A program made the translations under genes and the position numbers. From NCBI RefSeq assembly GCF_000949385.2, contig NZ_JYKO02000001.1:2380620-2444619 (forward strand): a stretch of 64,000 bases of DNA, read 5' to 3'. Shown here piece after piece: positions 60,588 to 64,000 of the stretch (position 1 is its first letter; every line of letters starts with the position of its first letter). Under the pieces are notes generated by a model. The model had not been told where the DNA came from and ran no database searches. It saw only the letters and a program-made list of their open reading frames with translations. The DNA comes from Pseudomonas sp. LFM046. Its GTDB lineage: Bacteria > Pseudomonadota > Gammaproteobacteria > Pseudomonadales > Pseudomonadaceae.

Positions 60588-61046
60588 ATGATTACCCTCA
60601 ACCTGAACGGTAAGGACCACGAACTCGACGTGCCTGCGGACATGCCCCTGTTGTGGGCGCTGCGGGACGTCGCCAATCTCACGGGAACCAAGTACGGCTG
60701 CGGCATGGCCCTGTGCGGCGTCTGCACCGTGCATATCGACGGCCAGGCGACCCGCTCCTGCATTACCCCGGTGTCGGCGGTGGTGGGCAAGAAGGTCACC
60801 ACCATCGAAGCCGTGGGCCAGGACAAGGTGGGCGAAGCGGTGCAGACCGCCTGGCGCAAGCTGGACGTGGTGCAGTGCGGCTACTGCCAGTCCGGGCAGA
60901 TCATGTCGGCCACGGCGCTGCTGCGGGGCAATCCCAAGCCCAGCGATGCCGACATCGACGCGGCCATGAGCGGCAACATCTGCCGCTGCGCCACCTATGT
61001 GCGGATACGCGCCGCCATCCACGAAGCCGCCAGCAACCTGGCCTGA
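60588..61046 (+). CDS. Molybdenum hydroxylase small subunit, [2Fe-2S] (isoquinoline 1-oxidoreductase alpha-like)
   Basis: This 152-aa protein passes electrons in a xanthine-dehydrogenase-family enzyme. A plant-type [2Fe-2S] site has Cys38, Cys43, Cys46 and Cys58 ([14 protein letters not shown]); a second site has Cys97, Cys100, Cys132 and Cys134 ([18 protein letters not shown]). Length equals IorA. AGAGGTG lies before the ATG at 60588; a GTG at 60576 is less likely. It is followed 11 bp later by the large subunit gene. Unlike XDH, no FAD subunit gene is present; IorAB-type enzymes also lack one. Confidence 0.92.
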   Translation: MITLNLNGKDHELDVPADMPLLWALRDVANLTGTKYGCGMALCGVCTVHIDGQATRSCITPVSAVVGKKVTTIEAVGQDKVGEAVQTAWRKLDVVQCGYCQSGQIMSATALLRGNPKPSDADIDAAMSGNICRCATYVRIRAAIHEAASNLA

Positions 61047-61057
61047 GGAGGTTTGCC

Positions 61058-63298
61058 ATGGGCACATTCGAATCTGATACCCGGGCCGGCGGCAGCATCC
61101 TCAATGTCAGCCGGCGCATTTTCCTCAAAGGCAGTGGCGGGCTTGCCCTGGGCATGTTCTTTGCGCCGCTGATGCGCGGCGGGGAGGCGCTGGCTGCCAG
61201 CGAGTCCTTCATGCCCAACGCCTTTGTGCGCATCGCCAGCGACGGCAGCGTGACCATCCTGGCCAAGCACGTGGAAATGGGGCAGGGCACCTACACGGGC
61301 CTGGCCACCTTGCTGGCCGAGGAACTGGATGCCGACTGGAGCCAGGTCAAGGTCGAGGGCGCCCCGGCCAATGCCGGGCTCTACAACAACCTGGCCTTCG
61401 GCACTATCCAGGGCACCGGGGGCAGTACTGCCATCGCCAATTCCTTTGAACAGCTGCGCAAGGCCGGGGCTACCGCTCGCGCCATGCTGGTGGCCGCCGC
61501 CGCCGAGCAATGGAAGGTGCCGGCCGCGGAAATCACCGTGAGCAAGGGCGTGGTCAGCCATGCCGCGTCAGGGCACAAGGCCGGATTTGGCGAGTTGGCC
61601 GAGGCCGCAGGTCGTCAGCCCGTCCCTGCCGAGGTGACACTCAAGTCGCCGAAGGATTTCACCCTGATCGGCCAGGAGCGCCTGTCCCGCAAGGACAGCG
61701 CCGACAAGACGGACGGCAGCGCCACCTTCACCCAGGATATGAAGCTGCCCGGCATGCTGGTGGCCGTGGTGGCGTATCCCCCGCGCTTTGGCGGCGTGCC
61801 GAAGTCGGTGGATGCGAGCAAGGCCAAGGCGGTGCCGGGCGTGGTGGAAGTGGTGGAGTTCAAGGACACCCCCCACGGCCGCGCCGGGGTGGCGGTGCTG
61901 GCGAAGAACACCTGGGCCGCGCGCCAGGGCCGTGATGCCCTGGTGGTGGAATGGGACGAGAGCAAGGCGTTCAAGCTTGGCAGTGAGGAAATTTTCGCCC
62001 GCTACCGGGAGGCGGCCGGCAAGGAAGGCCTGATCGCCGACAAACAGGGCGATATCGCCGCCGCCATGGCCCAGCCTGCCAAGCTGATCGAGGCCGATTA
62101 CGAGTTCCCCTACCTGGCCCATGCGGCCATGGAACCGATGAACTGCCTGGTGAAACTGTCCGCCGGTCAGTGCGAGGTGTGGAACGGCGAACAGTTGCAG
62201 ACCGTGGATCAGTTGGCCATCGCCAAGTACCTGGGCATTCCGGTGGAGAAGGTCAGCCTTAACCAACTCTACGCGGGCGGCAGCTTCGGTCGCCGGGCCA
62301 ATCCGCATTCGGACTACCTGCTGGAAGCGGTGGCCATTGCCAAGGCGGCACATGCCAAGGGGCAAGACGTGCCGGTGAAGCTGGTCTGGACCCGCGAGGA
62401 TGACATGCATGCCGGCTTCTTCCGGCCGCTCTACCTGCACCGCGCGCGCCTGGCCCTGGACAACGAGGGCAAGCTACAGGGCTGGCACCAGCGGCTGGTG
62501 GGCCAGTCGATCCTCAAGGGGACGGCTTTCGAAGGGGCGCTGGTGAAGGAAGGCATCGACCACACGTCGGTGGAAGGCGCGGCCAACCTGTCCTATGAGG
62601 TGCCCAACCGGCAGGTGGAGTTGCATACGCCAGAAGGCATCGGCGTACCGGTCCAGTGGTGGCGTTCCGTGGGGCACACCCACACCGCATACGCCGTGGA
62701 GACCCTGATCGACCAGGCTGCCACGACGGCCGGCAAGGACCCCTACGAGTACCGCCGTGATCTGCTCGCCAAGCACCCTCGCCACCGTGGCGCGCTGGAG
62801 CTGGCAGCGCAGAAGGCGGGTTGGACGCAGCCGTTGAAAGCGGGCGCCGAGGGTGAGAAACGCGGGCGCGGGATTGCCGTGCACGAGTCCTTCGGCTCCT
62901 TCGTCGCCCAGGTGGCGGAGGTGACGGTGAAGGCGGACGGCAGCTTCAAGGTGGATCGGGTGGTTTGTGCGGTGGATTGCGGCCTGGCCATCAACCCGGA
63001 CGTGATTCGCGCCCAGATGGAAGGTGGTATCGGCTACGGCCTGGCAGCGGCCCTGCACGGGGCCATCACCCTGAAGGACGGGGCGGTGGAGCAGTCCAAC
63101 TTCCACGACTTCCAGGTGCTGCGGATCAACGAGATGCCGGTGGTGGAGGTACATATCGTGCCGTCCGAAGTCGCGCCCACCGGTGTCGGTGAGCCGGGCG
63201 TACCGCCCATCGCGCCGGCGGTGGCCAATGCCCTGTATGCGGCAGTGGGACAGCGGATCTACAAACTGCCGTTGCCACGGCAGGTGCAGCAGGCCTGA
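61058..63298 (+). CDS. Molybdenum hydroxylase large subunit, Tat-exported (isoquinoline 1-oxidoreductase beta-like)
   Basis: This 746-aa subunit binds molybdopterin cytosine dinucleotide and oxidises N-heterocycles or aldehydes. A Tat-like signal [20 protein letters not shown] (residues 18-37, Arg-Arg 19-20) precedes the catalytic domains, so the folded enzyme is probably exported to the periplasm with its small subunit. [20 protein letters not shown] and [20 protein letters not shown] are family segments; the latter holds the base Glu. GAGGAGGT at 61045 precedes the ATG. The substrate cannot be named from sequence. It may pass electrons to a cytochrome not found here. Confidence 0.92.
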   Translation: MGTFESDTRAGGSILNVSRRIFLKGSGGLALGMFFAPLMRGGEALAASESFMPNAFVRIASDGSVTILAKHVEMGQGTYTGLATLLAEELDADWSQVKVEGAPANAGLYNNLAFGTIQGTGGSTAIANSFEQLRKAGATARAMLVAAAAEQWKVPAAEITVSKGVVSHAASGHKAGFGELAEAAGRQPVPAEVTLKSPKDFTLIGQERLSRKDSADKTDGSATFTQDMKLPGMLVAVVAYPPRFGGVPKSVDASKAKAVPGVVEVVEFKDTPHGRAGVAVLAKNTWAARQGRDALVVEWDESKAFKLGSEEIFARYREAAGKEGLIADKQGDIAAAMAQPAKLIEADYEFPYLAHAAMEPMNCLVKLSAGQCEVWNGEQLQTVDQLAIAKYLGIPVEKVSLNQLYAGGSFGRRANPHSDYLLEAVAIAKAAHAKGQDVPVKLVWTREDDMHAGFFRPLYLHRARLALDNEGKLQGWHQRLVGQSILKGTAFEGALVKEGIDHTSVEGAANLSYEVPNRQVELHTPEGIGVPVQWWRSVGHTHTAYAVETLIDQAATTAGKDPYEYRRDLLAKHPRHRGALELAAQKAGWTQPLKAGAEGEKRGRGIAVHESFGSFVAQVAEVTVKADGSFKVDRVVCAVDCGLAINPDVIRAQMEGGIGYGLAAALHGAITLKDGAVEQSNFHDFQVLRINEMPVVEVHIVPSEVAPTGVGEPGVPPIAPAVANALYAAVGQRIYKLPLPRQVQQA

Positions 63299-63299
63299 A

Positions 63300-63494
63300 T
63301 CAGGCCGCGCGTGCGGCGCAGATCAGCTCGCGCAGGGCCTTGCGCTCGGCGACCGGAGTGGGGGCCGAGCGCACGGCCAGGCTGCCGTCCTCAAGGCTGA
63401 CCGCCACTTCGGTTTCGAAGTGCAGGCGAAGTTCGTCCAGGGTCACGTGGGTGACCTGGTACAGGCTTTCACTGATACGGGGGTGGGCGGACAT
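63300..63494 (-). CDS. Small protein of unknown function
   Basis: This 64-aa protein opens MSAHPRISESLYQVTHVTLD with beta-strand-rich text (LRLHFETEVAVSLEDGSLAV) and a C-terminal helix ending in CAARAA. No family is recognised. It converges on the molybdenum hydroxylase gene with the two stop codons inside one palindrome (63292-63306, GGCCTGAATCAGGCC). The 240-bp stretch upstream (63495-63734) has no gene I can support. Confidence 0.58.
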   Translation of the reverse strand: MSAHPRISESLYQVTHVTLDELRLHFETEVAVSLEDGSLAVRSAPTPVAERKALRELICAARAA

Positions 63495-63734
63495 GGCGGT
63501 GGTCTCGTTCCGTTGGCCACAGGGCCGATGGAGTGATAGTGCCGCCGGGCAGTCCAGCGCGGAATTGAAAGGGGGTGATGGTGGACATCATTCCCGTCAA
63601 TGGTTGCGACCTTTCTGCGTCTCTTCCGATAACTGAATTTCACCCTGGCCGCATGGCGCCGCCGAGGGCGTGACCGCCTTCGCGAATGAAGGCGCTCCCA
63701 GCAGGGCGCGTCTGCCGGGAGCGCGGGAGCGGTG

Positions 63735-63965
63735 TCACTTGCTCAGCATGACCGCCAGTTCGTCGGCTTCCTCGGCCCAGTCGGAATCGTCCAGCAGGGC
63801 ATCCCGCAGGAAAGCGGATTGGGCCTTGTTCCAGAAGGGCGCGTCGGGCAGTGCCTGGCCCAGCGCCAGCCGATGGTTGGCGGCGAAGCGCTCTATCTCG
63901 CCTTTGCTCGAGGGCAGGCCGAGCTGGTCGAAGAGGGCGCTCAGGGAGTGATGGCTGGTGTCCAT
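63735..63965 (-). CDS. DUF2789 family protein
   Basis: This 76-aa protein opens MDTSHHSLSALFDQLGLPSS and has HRLALGQALPDAPFWNKAQS, both characteristic of DUF2789, a small helical family common in gamma-proteobacteria. The function is unknown. It is near the window edge; the region beyond 63966 has only 35 bp. Confidence 0.9.
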   Translation of the reverse strand: MDTSHHSLSALFDQLGLPSSKGEIERFAANHRLALGQALPDAPFWNKAQSAFLRDALLDDSDWAEEADELAVMLSK

Positions 63966-64000
63966 TTGGGGGCCTCCGTGTGGGCGTGGAACAAAAAAGA

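Noticed and set aside
1-64000. CRISPR arrays, tRNA or rRNA genes, prophage, integrase and insertion sequences
   Set aside because: No regularly spaced repeats, no tRNA or rRNA-like sequences and no transposase or integrase frames were found by eye.

Overview
The window looks like a chromosomal segment of a high-GC Pseudomonas, probably close to the P. aeruginosa group. It carries complete muxABC-opmB and mexS/mexT/mexEF-oprN efflux loci, a ColR-type response regulator, thiol peroxidase, DUF2789, DUF190 and DUF3820 genes, and several families of short palindromic repeats typical of pseudomonads. I found no rRNA, tRNA, CRISPR array, prophage or insertion sequence.

Region 1 (1-10.2 kb) is a catabolic island: a truncated DHDPS-family aldolase, a LysR regulator, a Rieske oxygenase of the carnitine/glycine-betaine type, an EamA exporter, a ProVWX-type ABC importer, an MmgE/PrpD protein and a GlxA-type AraC regulator. 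The Trp box of the binding protein and the Glu-His-His pattern of the oxygenase both point to a quaternary ammonium substrate. The substrate itself is unknown. A palindromic operator occurs at the LysR start codon and again before the transporter. Region 2 (10.3-29.3 kb) holds tpx, a second TldD/TldE-like pair, muxABC-opmB, a LysR/ankyrin/deaminase/CynX-type cluster, an SDR, DUF190, DUF3820 and an MFS gene.

Region 3 (29.4-41.8 kb) is an envelope-remodelling island: a ColR-like regulator, a PAP2 phosphatase, a run on the minus strand (Ugd, UDP-glucuronate 4-epimerase, VTT-domain protein, polyprenyl-phosphate glycosyltransferase, ArnT-like GT-C enzyme, SdiA-regulated-family protein), a beta-propeller protein, a sensor kinase and an EptA-type phosphoethanolamine transferase. 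No ArnA/ArnB-type genes are present, so I infer uronic acid (galacturonate) decoration of lipid A or core rather than aminoarabinose. Sequences matching the remembered ColR-box consensus lie upstream of the PAP2, ugd, propeller and eptA genes, which suggests one regulon.

Region 4 (42-51 kb) is mixed housekeeping: a lipoprotein-type malate:quinone oxidoreductase, a SufR-like Fe-S regulator with a His-rich periplasmic protein, an MscS channel with a cNMP domain, a secreted DUF4157 protein, two GSTs, an FKBP isomerase and small unknowns. Region 5 (51-64 kb) is oprN-mexF-mexE, mexT and mexS, then an AraC regulator with an IorAB-type molybdenum hydroxylase and two small genes. The MexT reading frame is intact and a nod-box-like MexT site lies between mexT and mexS.
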